A stretch of DNA of 64,000 nucleotides from positions 62,001-126,000 of the forward strand of contig NZ_OGTP01000013.1 in the NCBI RefSeq assembly GCF_900258035.1. Direction: 5' to 3'. This stretch comes from Caballeronia novacaledonica. GTDB taxonomy: Bacteria > Pseudomonadota > Gammaproteobacteria > Burkholderiales > Burkholderiaceae. Within the stretch, counting starts at the first letter, position 1. Each line of letters begins with the position of its first letter. The notes beneath the pieces were generated by a model. The model did not search any database, had not been told where the DNA came from, and saw nothing but the letters and a program-made list of their open reading frames with translations. Both the position numbers and the translations under genes were made by a program. Below, in pieces: positions 1-8,197 of this stretch.

Positions 1-171
1 GCCACGCGAGGTGCGCACGAACAGCGGATCGTTGAAGTATTCGCGCAGCCGCGCGAGCGCCGTCGATACGCGCGGCTGGCTCACGCCGAGGCGCTCGGCG
101 GCCCGGCTCACGTTGCGCGTTTCCTCGATGGCGACGAGGTACGGAATCAGATTCAGGTCGAGATCGTTCAT
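1..171 (-). CDS. LysR-family transcriptional regulator, N-terminal fragment (cut by window edge)
   Basis: The first 57 residues of a LysR-type regulator are visible, reading leftwards from an ATG at 171; the rest lies outside the window. The N-terminus holds the typical winged helix-turn-helix, with the sequence VSRAAERLGVSQPRVSTALA around residues 21-40 matching the LysR recognition-helix pattern, followed by FNDPLFVRTSRG, the usual wing. It lies 35 bp downstream of pcaR on the same strand, so the two may be co-transcribed. The effector domain is not visible, so its target cannot be named. It could concern aromatic catabolism by position, but that is only inference. Confidence 0.85.
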   Translation of the reverse strand, partial: MNDLDLNLIPYLVAIEETRNVSRAAERLGVSQPRVSTALARLREYFNDPLFVRTSRG

Positions 172-206
172 GGAGAACCGCCGTATCTTCGCGCGTCAGT
201 GTGCCA

Positions 207-1025
207 TCAGCCGCGCCGCGCGACCATGTCCGACACGCGCTGCGCCGCGTCCTGCAGCGGTTCCAGAAACGCCTTCACCATCTGCTTCGCGTTCTTGCGC
301 TGGGCGTTTCCGCTGATGTTCAGCGCCGCGATCACGCGTCCCTGCCGGTCGCGGATCGGCGCGGACATCGAAATCAGTCCTTCCTCCAGTTCCTGATCGA
401 CGATCGCCCAGCCCTGGCGCCGCACGATGGCGATCGCGTCCTTGAGCGCGTCCTTGTCGACGATCGTGCGCGGCGTGCGCGGAACGAGATCGCTCGAATC
501 GAGCGTTTCGTCGAGGCGCGCATCGTCGAGCGCGGCGAGCAGCACGCGGCCCATCGACGTGCAGAACGCGGGCAGGCGGCTGCCGATCGACAGATTCTGC
601 GTGATGATCTTGTGCGTCGGCACGCGCAGCACGTAGACGATTTCCGCGCCGTTCAGCACCGCCGCCGAGCAACTTTCGTGGACCTGCTCGACGAGGTCTT
701 CCATGACCGGTTCGGCGAGATTCCAGAAGGGCATCGAGGTCAGGTACGCGAACCCGAGATCGAGGATCTTCGGCGTCAGTTGAAAGAGGCGCCCGTCCGC
801 CTCGACGTAGCCGAGCGACTGCAGCGTCAGCAGAATGCGCCGCGCGCCCGCGCGCGTGAGGCCCGTCGCGGCGGCGACGTCGGTCAGCGTCTGGGCGGGG
901 CGGTTCGCATCGAACGAGCGGATCACCGCGAGCCCGCGCGCGAAGGACTGGACGTAGGCATCGCCGGGACGCGACTGCGCGCCTTGCGCCTCGGCATCCG
1001 GGTCTGGCATGGCTGAATTCTTCAT
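207..1025 (-). CDS. pcaR: IclR-family regulator of the protocatechuate/beta-ketoadipate genes (PcaR type)
   Basis: The product is about 272 residues, the usual length for IclR regulators. The N-terminal third has the IclR helix-turn-helix (LTDVAAATGLTRAGARRILLTL), and the C-terminal part is the effector domain, with the sequence SMGRVLLAAL typical of the family and an EEGLISMSAPIRD segment. PcaR/PcaU/PobR members sense beta-ketoadipate-pathway intermediates. Divergent placement next to pcaI, with a 237-bp region between them that contains symmetrical GTTCG/TTCGTTG elements, supports control of the pca operon and of itself. The start is uncertain: in-frame ATGs at 1037, 1025 and 1010 all lack a strong Shine-Dalgarno sequence; 1025 was chosen as the middle option. 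Confidence 0.85.
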   Translation of the reverse strand: MKNSAMPDPDAEAQGAQSRPGDAYVQSFARGLAVIRSFDANRPAQTLTDVAAATGLTRAGARRILLTLQSLGYVEADGRLFQLTPKILDLGFAYLTSMPFWNLAEPVMEDLVEQVHESCSAAVLNGAEIVYVLRVPTHKIITQNLSIGSRLPAFCTSMGRVLLAALDDARLDETLDSSDLVPRTPRTIVDKDALKDAIAIVRRQGWAIVDQELEEGLISMSAPIRDRQGRVIAALNISGNAQRKNAKQMVKAFLEPLQDAAQRVSDMVARRG

Positions 1026-1096
1026 AAGGCTCGTCATGAAATCATGAAAACGCGACACGTTCGGCGGCTCCGTGAAAACCCGCAGTTTGCAGATGC

Positions 1097-1172
1097 TTCG
1101 TTGACACGACAACGAATGCGGGACTAACATGCCGATGTTCGCTAAACGAATCCATGTTCGCATGACGAACAT
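1097..1172. promoter_or_regulatory. pcaR-pcaI intergenic operator/promoter region
   Basis: Two perfect inverted repeats lie between the divergent genes: TTCGTTG-6 bp-CAACGAA at 1097-1116, and ATGTTCG-5 bp-CGAACAT at 1154-1172. A further ATGTTCG half-site at 1135-1141 faces an imperfect CGAA. A sigma70-like promoter overlaps the first repeat: TTGACA at 1101-1106, an 18-bp spacer, and TAACAT at 1125-1130, pointing to pcaI. The GTTCG cores resemble the repeated sites bound by PcaR/PcaU-type IclR regulators; the assignment to PcaR is inferred from adjacency. Confidence 0.6.
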
Positions 1173-1262
1173 TTTGAGGCAAGTCTGATTACCAACTGGT
1201 AAACCCGAATTCGGAAAGCGCGGCGGCAAACCGGCTTTCCGGGACAGGAGAAGGAACGGCAC

Positions 1263-1955
1263 ATGATCAACAAGATTTTCGATTCGCTCGCCTCGGCCGT
1301 GGCCGACGTCCACGACGGCGCGACCATCATGATCGGCGGTTTCGGCACGGCGGGCATGCCGTCCGAACTGATCGACGCGCTCATCGAACAAGGCGCGCGC
1401 GAACTCACGATCGTCAACAACAATGCCGGCAACGGCGACACGGGCCTGGCTGCGCTGCTCAAGGCCAAGCGCGTGCGCAAGATCATCTGCTCGTTCCCGC
1501 GCCAGACAGATTCATATGTGTTCGACGCGCTCTATCGCGCGGGCGAAATCGAACTGGAACTCGTGCCGCAGGGCAATCTGGCCGAGCGCATCCGTGCGGC
1601 GGGCGCGGGCATCGGCGGCTTTTTCACGCCGACGGGTTTCGGCACGAAGCTCGCGGAAGGCAAGGAAACGCGCGTGATCGACGGCAAGCACTATGTGCTC
1701 GAAGCGCCGCTGCACGCGGATTTCGCGCTCGTGAAAGCCTTCAAGGGCGACCGCTGGGGCAATCTGGTCTATCGTAAAACGGCGCGCAACTTCGGCCCGA
1801 TCATGGCGAGCGCCGCGAAAACGGCGATCGTCCAGGTGTCGAAGGTCGTGCCGCTCGGCGAGCTGGACCCCGAAAATATCGTGACGCCGGGCATTTTCGT
1901 GCAGCGCGTCGTGGAAGTGCCGCAAGCGGTGCATCAAGCCGAACTCGCTGCTTAA
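1263..1955 (+). CDS. pcaI: 3-oxoadipate CoA-transferase, alpha subunit
   Basis: The 230-residue protein is a class I CoA-transferase alpha subunit. The glycine-rich GGFGTAGMPSELIDAL near residues 22-37 and the GGFFTPTGFGT segment are characteristic of PcaI/ScoA proteins. With PcaJ it transfers CoA from succinyl-CoA to 3-oxoadipate in the cytoplasm, the penultimate step of the beta-ketoadipate pathway. A clear AGGAG lies before the ATG. It is the first gene of pcaIJFBDC, and the gap to pcaJ is 16 bp. ScoA is the main alternative, but the neighbours settle the assignment. Confidence 0.95.
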   Translation: MINKIFDSLASAVADVHDGATIMIGGFGTAGMPSELIDALIEQGARELTIVNNNAGNGDTGLAALLKAKRVRKIICSFPRQTDSYVFDALYRAGEIELELVPQGNLAERIRAAGAGIGGFFTPTGFGTKLAEGKETRVIDGKHYVLEAPLHADFALVKAFKGDRWGNLVYRKTARNFGPIMASAAKTAIVQVSKVVPLGELDPENIVTPGIFVQRVVEVPQAVHQAELAA

Positions 1956-1971
1956 GGAAGGACGAAAAGCC

Positions 1972-2628
1972 ATGAAGAAACTCACTCGTGACGAAATGGC
2001 CAGGCGCGTGGCCGCGGATATTCCCGAAGGCGCGTACGTGAACCTGGGCATCGGCGTGCCGACGCTCGTCGCCAATCACCTCGCGGCGGATCGCGAAATC
2101 TTCCTGCACAGCGAAAACGGCCTGCTCGGCATGGGCCCGGCGCCCGCGACAGGCGCCGAAGACGACGAGCTCATCAACGCCGGCAAGCAGCACGTGACGT
2201 TGCTCACGGGCGGCGCGTATTTCCATCACGCGGATTCCTTCGCGATGATGCGCGGCGGCCATCTCGATTTCTGCGTGCTCGGCGCGTTTCAAGTCTCGGC
2301 GACGGGCGATCTCGCGAACTGGCACACCGGCGCGCCCGACGCGATCCCGGCCGTCGGCGGCGCGATGGATCTCGCGATCGGCGCCAAGCAAGTCTATGTG
2401 ATGATGGAACTGCTCACGAAGCAGGGCGAAAGCAAGCTGGTCGCGCAGTGTTCGTATCCGGTCACGGGCGTGCAGTGCGTGGACCGCGTCTACACGGACC
2501 TCGCCGTGTTCGACGTGACGCCGGAAGGCTTCGTGGTGCGCGAGATCGTGGAAGGTCTGTCGTTCGAAGAATTGCAGAAACTGGCCAAGGTGCCGCTTCA
2601 ATACGTGCCTTTGACCGAAGCTGTTTGA
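1972..2628 (+). CDS. pcaJ: 3-oxoadipate CoA-transferase, beta subunit
   Basis: The 218-residue beta subunit carries the SENGLLGMGP motif; its glutamate (residue 48) is the expected nucleophile that forms the glutamyl-CoA intermediate in class I CoA-transferases. NLGIGVPTLV near residues 24-33 is the other family signature. It works as a heteromer with PcaI. The AAGGAAGGA sequence just after the pcaI stop is the ribosome binding site. The length is normal for the family and nothing is truncated. Confidence 0.95.
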   Translation: MKKLTRDEMARRVAADIPEGAYVNLGIGVPTLVANHLAADREIFLHSENGLLGMGPAPATGAEDDELINAGKQHVTLLTGGAYFHHADSFAMMRGGHLDFCVLGAFQVSATGDLANWHTGAPDAIPAVGGAMDLAIGAKQVYVMMELLTKQGESKLVAQCSYPVTGVQCVDRVYTDLAVFDVTPEGFVVREIVEGLSFEELQKLAKVPLQYVPLTEAV

Positions 2629-2661
2629 CGCCTGAGAGACATAAGAGAACCGGAGCAATTG

Positions 2662-3864
2662 ATGAAAGAAGCTTTCGTATGTGATGCCATCCGCACGCCG
2701 ATCGGCCGTTACGGCGGTTCGCTCTCCTCCGTGCGCGCCGACGATCTCGGCGCCGTGCCGCTGCGCGCGCTCGTCGAGCGCAACAAGGAAGTCGACTGGG
2801 AAGCCGTCGAGGAAGTGATCTACGGCTGCGCGAATCAGGCGGGCGAAGACAATCGCAACGTCGCGCGCATGTCGGCGTTGCTGGCGGGTCTGCCGGTCGG
2901 CACGCCGGGCTCCACGGTCAACCGCCTGTGCGGCTCGGGCATGGACGCGATCGGCGTCGCGGCGCGCGCGATCAAGGCGGGCGAAACGAGCCTGATGATC
3001 GCGGGCGGCGTTGAGAGCATGAGCCGCGCGCCGTTCGTGATGGGCAAGGCGACGAGCGCGTTCTCGCGTTCCGCCGAGATTCACGATACGACCATCGGCT
3101 GGCGCTTCATCAATCCGCTGATGAAGAAGCAGTACGGCGTCGATTCGATGCCCGAGACCGCCGAGAACGTCGCGGACGATTACAAGATCAGCCGCGCCGA
3201 TCAGGACGCGTTCGCGCTGCGCTCGCAGCAGAAAGCGGCGCGCGCGCAGCAGGACGGCACGCTCGCGCAGGAAATCGTCGCGGTGACGATTCCGCAGAAG
3301 AAGGGCGATGCGCTCGTCGTCGACAAGGACGAGCATCCGCGTGAAACGAGCCTCGAAGCGCTCGCGAAGCTGAAGGGCGTCGTGCGTCCGGACGGCAGCG
3401 TGACGGCCGGCAACGCGTCGGGCGTGAACGACGGCGCGGTCGCCATGCTGATCGCCGACGAGGAAAGCGCCAAGCGCCACGGCCTCACGCCGCGTGCGCG
3501 CATTCTCGGTCTCGCGACCGCGGGCGTGCCGCCGCGCGTGATGGGCATCGGGCCGGGTCCGGCGTCGCAGAAGCTGCTTGCGCGTCTTGGCATGACCATC
3601 GACCAGATGGATGTGATCGAGCTGAACGAAGCGTTCGCGTCGCAAGGGCTCGCCACGCTGCGCATGCTCGGCGTCGCCGACGACGATCCCCGCGTCAACC
3701 CGAACGGCGGCGCGATTGCGCTCGGCCATCCGCTGGGCGCGTCCGGCGCGCGGCTCGTGACGACCGCGAGCTATCAGCTTCATCGCACCGGCGGCCGCTT
3801 CGCGCTGTGCACGATGTGCATCGGCGTGGGCCAGGGCATCGCGATGATCATCGAGCGCGTCTGA
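2662..3864 (+). CDS. pcaF: 3-oxoadipyl-CoA thiolase
   Basis: This 400-residue thiolase cleaves 3-oxoadipyl-CoA with CoA to give succinyl-CoA and acetyl-CoA, the last step of the pathway. The acyl-accepting cysteine is in NRLCGSGMD (C90), the histidine motif is GHPLGASGAR near residue 352, and the second cysteine is in the CIGVGQG motif near the C-terminus. The ATG at 2662 was chosen over an adjacent in-frame TTG at 2659, because the GGAG at 2652-2655 is better spaced for it. It follows pcaJ by about 33 bp and precedes pcaB by 4 bp. Confidence 0.95.
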   Translation: MKEAFVCDAIRTPIGRYGGSLSSVRADDLGAVPLRALVERNKEVDWEAVEEVIYGCANQAGEDNRNVARMSALLAGLPVGTPGSTVNRLCGSGMDAIGVAARAIKAGETSLMIAGGVESMSRAPFVMGKATSAFSRSAEIHDTTIGWRFINPLMKKQYGVDSMPETAENVADDYKISRADQDAFALRSQQKAARAQQDGTLAQEIVAVTIPQKKGDALVVDKDEHPRETSLEALAKLKGVVRPDGSVTAGNASGVNDGAVAMLIADEESAKRHGLTPRARILGLATAGVPPRVMGIGPGPASQKLLARLGMTIDQMDVIELNEAFASQGLATLRMLGVADDDPRVNPNGGAIALGHPLGASGARLVTTASYQLHRTGGRFALCTMCIGVGQGIAMIIERV

Positions 3865-3868
3865 CGCA

Positions 3869-5236
3869 ATGTTCGCATCCACGGGACGTCTCACCGATCT
3901 CGTTTGCGGCCACGCCGCCGCGAACGAAGTCTGGTCGCCACGCGCGACCGTGCAGGCGATGCTCGACGTCGAAGCCGCGCTCGCGCGCGTTTCGGCGCTG
4001 CATGGCGTGATTCCGCCGGGCGCGGTCGAGGCGATCGTCGCCGCGTGCGACGCGGACAACATCGACGCCGACGCGCTCATGACCGGCGCGCAAGCGGGCG
4101 GCAATCTCGCGATTCCGCTCGTCAAGCAACTGACGGCCGTGGTGAAGGCGAACGATGCCGAAGCCGCCAAGTACGTGCATTGGGGCGCGACGAGTCAGGA
4201 CATCATCGATACGGGCGTCGTGCTGCAATTGCGCGCCGCGCTCGATCTGCTCGACGCTGATTTGCGCGTGCTTTCCGACGCGCTCGTCGTGCAGGCGCAA
4301 GCGCACCAAAAGACGCCGATGATCGGCCGCACGTGGCTTCAGCAGGCGCTGCCGATCACGCTCGGCTTGAAGTTCGCGCAATGGCTCGATGCCGTGACGC
4401 GTCATCGTCAGCGGCTTGTCGAGTTGAAGGCGCGCGCGCTGGCGCTGCAATTCGGCGGCGCGGCGGGCACGCTCGCGAGCCTGCGCGACAAGGCGTTGCC
4501 GGTCGCGGCGTCGCTTGCCGAAGACCTGAAGCTGACGCTTCCGGCGCTGCCGTGGCACACGCAGCGCGACCGCATCGCGGAAGCGGCGTCGTTCTTCGGC
4601 ATGTTGACGGGCACGTTGGGCAAAATCGCGCGCGACATCTCGCTCATGATGCAGACCGAAGTCGGCGAAGTCGCGGAACCCGCCGCGGCGGGCAAGGGCG
4701 GTTCGTCGACGATGCCGCACAAGCGCAATCCCGTCGGCTGCGCGGCGGTGCTCACCGCCGCGACGCGCGCGCCGAACCTCGTCGCGACGATCTTCGCGGG
4801 CATGGTTCAGGAGCACGAGCGCGCGTTGGGCGGCTGGCAGGCCGAATGGGAAGCGCTGCCCGATCTCGCGCGTCTGACGGCCGGCGCGCTCGCGAACATC
4901 GTGGGCATCGTTCCGGCGATCGAGGTCAACGTCGAACGTCTCGCGCGCAATCTCGACGTGACGAACGGCCTCGTGCTCGGCGAAGCGGTGATGCTCGCGC
5001 TCGGCGATGCCATCGGCAGGCTCGATGCGCACAAGCTGGTCGAAGGCGCATCGAAGGCGTCGGTGGCGAACGGCACGTCGCTCTTCGACGAACTCGCCGC
5101 GAACGAAATCCTCGCGCGCCATCTCTCGCAAGATCAACTGAAGCTCTTGCTCGATCCGGCGAACTACGTCGGCGAGGCGCAGGCGTTCGTCGCCGCCGCC
5201 ATCGCGAGCGCTCATTCGAATAAACAGGAGCAGTAA
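3869..5236 (+). CDS. pcaB: 3-carboxy-cis,cis-muconate cycloisomerase
   Basis: This 455-residue member of the fumarase/aspartase superfamily carries the signature GGSSTMPHKRNP near residues 273-284. In the pathway it lactonises 3-carboxy-cis,cis-muconate, the product of protocatechuate 3,4-dioxygenase, to gamma-carboxymuconolactone. Its neighbours rule out adenylosuccinate lyase, which shares the fold. It starts 4 bp after pcaF stops and ends 4 bp before pcaD, so translation is probably coupled. The pcaGH dioxygenase genes are not in the window. Confidence 0.95.
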   Translation: MFASTGRLTDLVCGHAAANEVWSPRATVQAMLDVEAALARVSALHGVIPPGAVEAIVAACDADNIDADALMTGAQAGGNLAIPLVKQLTAVVKANDAEAAKYVHWGATSQDIIDTGVVLQLRAALDLLDADLRVLSDALVVQAQAHQKTPMIGRTWLQQALPITLGLKFAQWLDAVTRHRQRLVELKARALALQFGGAAGTLASLRDKALPVAASLAEDLKLTLPALPWHTQRDRIAEAASFFGMLTGTLGKIARDISLMMQTEVGEVAEPAAAGKGGSSTMPHKRNPVGCAAVLTAATRAPNLVATIFAGMVQEHERALGGWQAEWEALPDLARLTAGALANIVGIVPAIEVNVERLARNLDVTNGLVLGEAVMLALGDAIGRLDAHKLVEGASKASVANGTSLFDELAANEILARHLSQDQLKLLLDPANYVGEAQAFVAAAIASAHSNKQEQ

Positions 5237-5240
5237 AAAC

Positions 5241-6035
5241 ATGCCTCTTGCCGAAGTAAACGGAACGCGGATTCACTATCGCATCGATGTCACGGCGGGC
5301 GACGGCGCGCCGTGGCTCGTGCTGTCGAATTCGCTCGGCGCCGATGTCTCGATGTGGACGCCGAACATCGAGGCGTTCGCGAAGCACTACCGCGTGCTGC
5401 GCTACGACACGCGCGGCCACGGCCATTCCGACGCGCCGCCGGGGCCGTACACGATCGATCAACTGATCGGCGACGTGATCGGCGTGATGGATCATCTGAA
5501 GATCGAGCGCGCCAATTATTGCGGCCTGTCGATGGGCGGGCTGACCGGCGTCGGACTTGCCGCGCGGCATCCGGAGCGCTTTTCGCGCGTCGTGCTGTCG
5601 AACACCGCCGCGCTGATCGGCTCCGACGCCGTGTGGACGCCGCGCGCCGCGAAGGCGCGCGAGCCGGGCGGCATGCCCGCGCTGACCGATGCCGTGATCG
5701 CGCGCTGGTTCACCGTGCCGTTCATCGAGCGCGAGCAGCTCGCGCTCGCGAATATCCGCGACGTGTTCCGGCACACCTCGGGCGACGGCTACGCGTCGAA
5801 CTGCGAGGCGATCCGCGACGCCGACCTGCGCGACGAAGCCAAAACGATCAGTTTGCCGGTGCTCGTGATCGCGGGCACACACGATCTGTCGACGACGGCG
5901 GAGCAGGGCCGCGAACTCGCGGGTTATATCGGCGGCTCGCGTTATCTCGAACTGGACGCCGCGCATCTGTCGAACATCGAAAAGCGTGACGACTACACGC
6001 GCGCCGTCCTCGACTTCCTCGGAGAACGACAATGA
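5241..6035 (+). CDS. pcaD: 3-oxoadipate enol-lactone hydrolase
   Basis: This 264-residue alpha/beta hydrolase has its nucleophile elbow at GLSMGG (serine 97), an acid residue in the GTHD segment and the catalytic histidine in AAHLSNIE near residue 247. It hydrolyses beta-ketoadipate enol-lactone to beta-ketoadipate. It overlaps pcaC by 4 bp (ATGA), a sign of translational coupling. In some bacteria PcaD and PcaC are fused as PcaL; here they are separate. Confidence 0.95.
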   Translation: MPLAEVNGTRIHYRIDVTAGDGAPWLVLSNSLGADVSMWTPNIEAFAKHYRVLRYDTRGHGHSDAPPGPYTIDQLIGDVIGVMDHLKIERANYCGLSMGGLTGVGLAARHPERFSRVVLSNTAALIGSDAVWTPRAAKAREPGGMPALTDAVIARWFTVPFIEREQLALANIRDVFRHTSGDGYASNCEAIRDADLRDEAKTISLPVLVIAGTHDLSTTAEQGRELAGYIGGSRYLELDAAHLSNIEKRDDYTRAVLDFLGERQ

Positions 6036-6415
6036 CCGACGACGAACGTTACGAAGCCGGGATGAAAGTGCGCCGCGCGGTGCTGTCCGATGCGCACGTG
6101 GACCGGTCGCTGGCGAATCGCACGGAATTGACGACGGAGTTCCAGAACTTCATCACGCGCTATGCATGGGGCGAGATCTGGACGCGAGACGGCCTGCCGC
6201 GCCACACGCGCAGCCTCATCACCATCGCGATGATGGTCGCGTTGAACCGCAGCGAGGAACTCGCGCTGCACCTGCGCGCCGCGAAGAACAATGGCGTGAC
6301 GCAAGACGAAATCAAGGAAGTGCTGTTGCAGACGGCGGTGTACTGCGGCGTGCCGGCGGCGAATTCGGCATTTCACCTCGCGCAGAAGATCTTCGACGAG
6401 GAAAGCAAGGCGTAA
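6032..6415 (+). CDS. pcaC: 4-carboxymuconolactone decarboxylase
   Basis: The protein is 127 residues, the normal length for PcaC. It belongs to the carboxymuconolactone decarboxylase (AhpD-like) family: it has the helical core LTTEFQNFITRYAWGEIW and LRAAKNNGVTQDEIKEVLLQ with the YCGVPAANSAFH end. It removes CO2 from gamma-carboxymuconolactone to give the enol-lactone that PcaD uses. It lacks the CxxC of the peroxidase-active AhpD members, as expected. It is the last gene of the operon, followed at once by a terminator. Confidence 0.95.
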   Translation: MTDDERYEAGMKVRRAVLSDAHVDRSLANRTELTTEFQNFITRYAWGEIWTRDGLPRHTRSLITIAMMVALNRSEELALHLRAAKNNGVTQDEIKEVLLQTAVYCGVPAANSAFHLAQKIFDEESKA

Positions 6416-6433
6416 TCACGCAGCGCGTTCCAC

Positions 6434-6469
6434 AAAAATCCGTCTCCGGCAACCGGAGACGGATTTTTT
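6434..6469. terminator. Bidirectional intrinsic terminator after pcaC
   Basis: A perfect 16-bp stem (AAAAATCCGTCTCCGG with its complement) closes a 3-base CAA loop and ends in a T-run on both strands. It sits between convergent pcaC (ends 6415) and the DUF3443 gene (ends 6481), so it can stop transcription from both sides. Confidence 0.9.
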
Positions 6470-6480
6470 CATCTGCGCAC

Positions 6481-7725
6481 TCAGAACGCGTAATACGGTC
6501 CCGGTCCCGCGGGCGTTGCGCGTCCGGCGAGCGCCGTGAACACGCGCCGCCCGTAGAAGAACGGCAGGCCCCAGTCGAAGTAGCCGCTCGCCGAGCCGGC
6601 GAGGTTGTCGAAGGCGAAGTTGCCTGTGCCGAACAAGGTCGTGGATTGCGCGATGGTGAAGCTCACCGGGCTTTGCGCGCCGCTCGACGAACGGATCGTC
6701 GCCGCGATCGTCTGCGGTGTCGACGGGCAATACCAGACGCCGCATCGGGCGAGCGTCGTCGAAGGGAAGAAGACGCCGTTCGAGCCGCTGTCGATGAAAC
6801 TCGACCCGTACTGGCCGCCGCCGAAGTCCGTCGTGACATAGCCGGACGTCGAGCTGGACGTGAGCACGGTCGCCGAGCCGAGCAGATTGTTCGACTGCGA
6901 GCCGATGCCGAAGGTCATCGTTCCGGTCACCGTCGCCGCGCCGTTGTCCGGCACGTCGGGAAGCTCGATCAGCACGCCGTTGTTGTCGGTGGCGAAGTTC
7001 GCGACCGGATTCGTCACCTGCTGAGCGACCGCCAGCGTGCTCGCGGCGCAGTTGCCCGAGACGCAACTGTAGTACCAGCGCGGCATCGCGGAGGACGCGC
7101 AGCCCGCGCCGCAATCGGCGGCGAACGGCCCGACGCCGAGAATGCCGTTCGCGCGCAAGGACGACGCGGTGAGCATCGGCAGGCCGGACTGGGTGCAATC
7201 CTGCGCGGTCGCGGCTGCGGCGTTGTCGGCGATCAACTGGATGGAGGTGGAAGGCGCGACCTGGCCGGCGAGCCGGACATCGGCGGTACGCACGGCGCCC
7301 CACGTGTAGCCCGACCCGAACACCGCGCATTCCGCGACGATCGCGTTCTGATTGCCGCCCGCGACGAGCGGCAAGGCAATCGACGGACTGAGCGCGGATG
7401 CCAGCACGCGCAGTCCATGCGAGCCGGTATCGACCTGAACGTTGTCGATGGTCTGACAGGTGCTCGTGCCGGGCACGCAGATCGTCACGCTGGTGAGCAG
7501 CATGTTGCGCGTGTTGGTGGGCGTGCTGGCGACGCGGATGGTCTGGACGTTGGGCGTCGTCGATTGCGCGACAGTCGGGCTCGCGGACGAGGATAAAGGG
7601 GCGCTCGCGGGCGCGGCGGCGCTGGCCGTGGCCGGCGTGGCGGAATTGTCGCTCGAGCCGCCGCCGCCGCAGGCGTGAAGCAGGACGCAAAGCGCGAGCA
7701 TCGGGAGAAGGGCGCGTGTGTTCAT
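6481..7725 (-). CDS. DUF3443-family lipoprotein with pepsin-like aspartic-peptidase motifs
   Basis: The 414-residue protein starts with a lipoprotein signal (hydrophobic segment, LLHAC, lipidated Cys19), then a Ser/Ala/Pro-rich linker to about residue 60. Glycine at +2 favours the outer membrane. I recognise DUF3443, a family without assigned function. Four landmarks of two-lobed pepsin-fold peptidases are present in order: VDTGSHGLRV (D99), NGILGVGP (193-200), FIDSGSNGVFFP (D312), and DWGLPFFYGRRVF (384-396), which resembles the C-terminal LG..F..R..Y..F strand of pepsins. Ten cysteines in the mature part suggest disulfides and export. It follows the DUF2844 gene by 10 bp, with a GAGAGG ribosome site. 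Peptidase activity is inference; only the motifs are seen. Confidence 0.8.
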   Translation of the reverse strand: MNTRALLPMLALCVLLHACGGGGSSDNSATPATASAAAPASAPLSSSASPTVAQSTTPNVQTIRVASTPTNTRNMLLTSVTICVPGTSTCQTIDNVQVDTGSHGLRVLASALSPSIALPLVAGGNQNAIVAECAVFGSGYTWGAVRTADVRLAGQVAPSTSIQLIADNAAAATAQDCTQSGLPMLTASSLRANGILGVGPFAADCGAGCASSAMPRWYYSCVSGNCAASTLAVAQQVTNPVANFATDNNGVLIELPDVPDNGAATVTGTMTFGIGSQSNNLLGSATVLTSSSTSGYVTTDFGGGQYGSSFIDSGSNGVFFPSTTLARCGVWYCPSTPQTIAATIRSSSGAQSPVSFTIAQSTTLFGTGNFAFDNLAGSASGYFDWGLPFFYGRRVFTALAGRATPAGPGPYYAF

Positions 7726-7735
7726 CGTCGGCCTC

Positions 7736-8197
7736 TCACTGGATATGGGTGGAAGTCACGCCCGGCGGCAGGCTGCTCGCGAGCCACGCACGTCCGCTGA
7801 ATTCGCGCAGCCGCACACGATTTTCGACGACGAGATCGCCCAGCGCGACGCGCGTCGCATGCAGTCCGGCATCGCCGGGCGATGCATTCGCGCCTTGCCT
7901 GAACGTCTCGAAGTGCGCGCCGAGCAGCGCGCGCACGTCCGGCATCGCCGGGCCGCGCCAGGAGACCGCATACACTGCGCCAGTCGAATCGACATATTCG
8001 CGCACGACGATGCCTTGCTGGTCCGCCGTTTCGCGAAATTGCACGATCCCGCTCTGCGCCTGATGCACGACATCGCCGTCCGACGCCGCGGCGGCACGCC
8101 CGGTTGCGCCGAGTTGCGCGAAAGCGGGCGCCGTTGCACTGCTCACGAGGATCGACAGGCCAGCGATCACGTAGTGAGGAATTCTGACTTTTTTCAT
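7736..8197 (-). CDS. DUF2844-family exported protein
   Basis: This 153-residue protein has a classical signal peptide (MKK start, hydrophobic core, AFA|QLG cleavage near residue 27). The mature part contains IVQFRETADQQGIVVREYVD, VYAVSWRGPAMPD and a LRALLGAHFETF-like segment, the pattern I recognise as DUF2844. No catalytic motif is apparent. It is the first gene of a pair with the DUF3443 lipoprotein, 10 bp upstream of it, and this neighbourhood recurs in Burkholderia-type genomes as far as I recall. A partner, substrate or inhibitor of DUF3443 is possible but unsupported beyond adjacency. Confidence 0.75.
   Translation of the reverse strand: MKKVRIPHYVIAGLSILVSSATAPAFAQLGATGRAAAASDGDVVHQAQSGIVQFRETADQQGIVVREYVDSTGAVYAVSWRGPAMPDVRALLGAHFETFRQGANASPGDAGLHATRVALGDLVVENRVRLREFSGRAWLASSLPPGVTSTHIQ

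Noticed and set aside
1801..4170. 789-codon minus-strand frame opposite pcaJ and pcaF
   Set aside because: Antisense shadow of two well-identified enzymes; its translation is His/Arg/Ala-rich with no domain.
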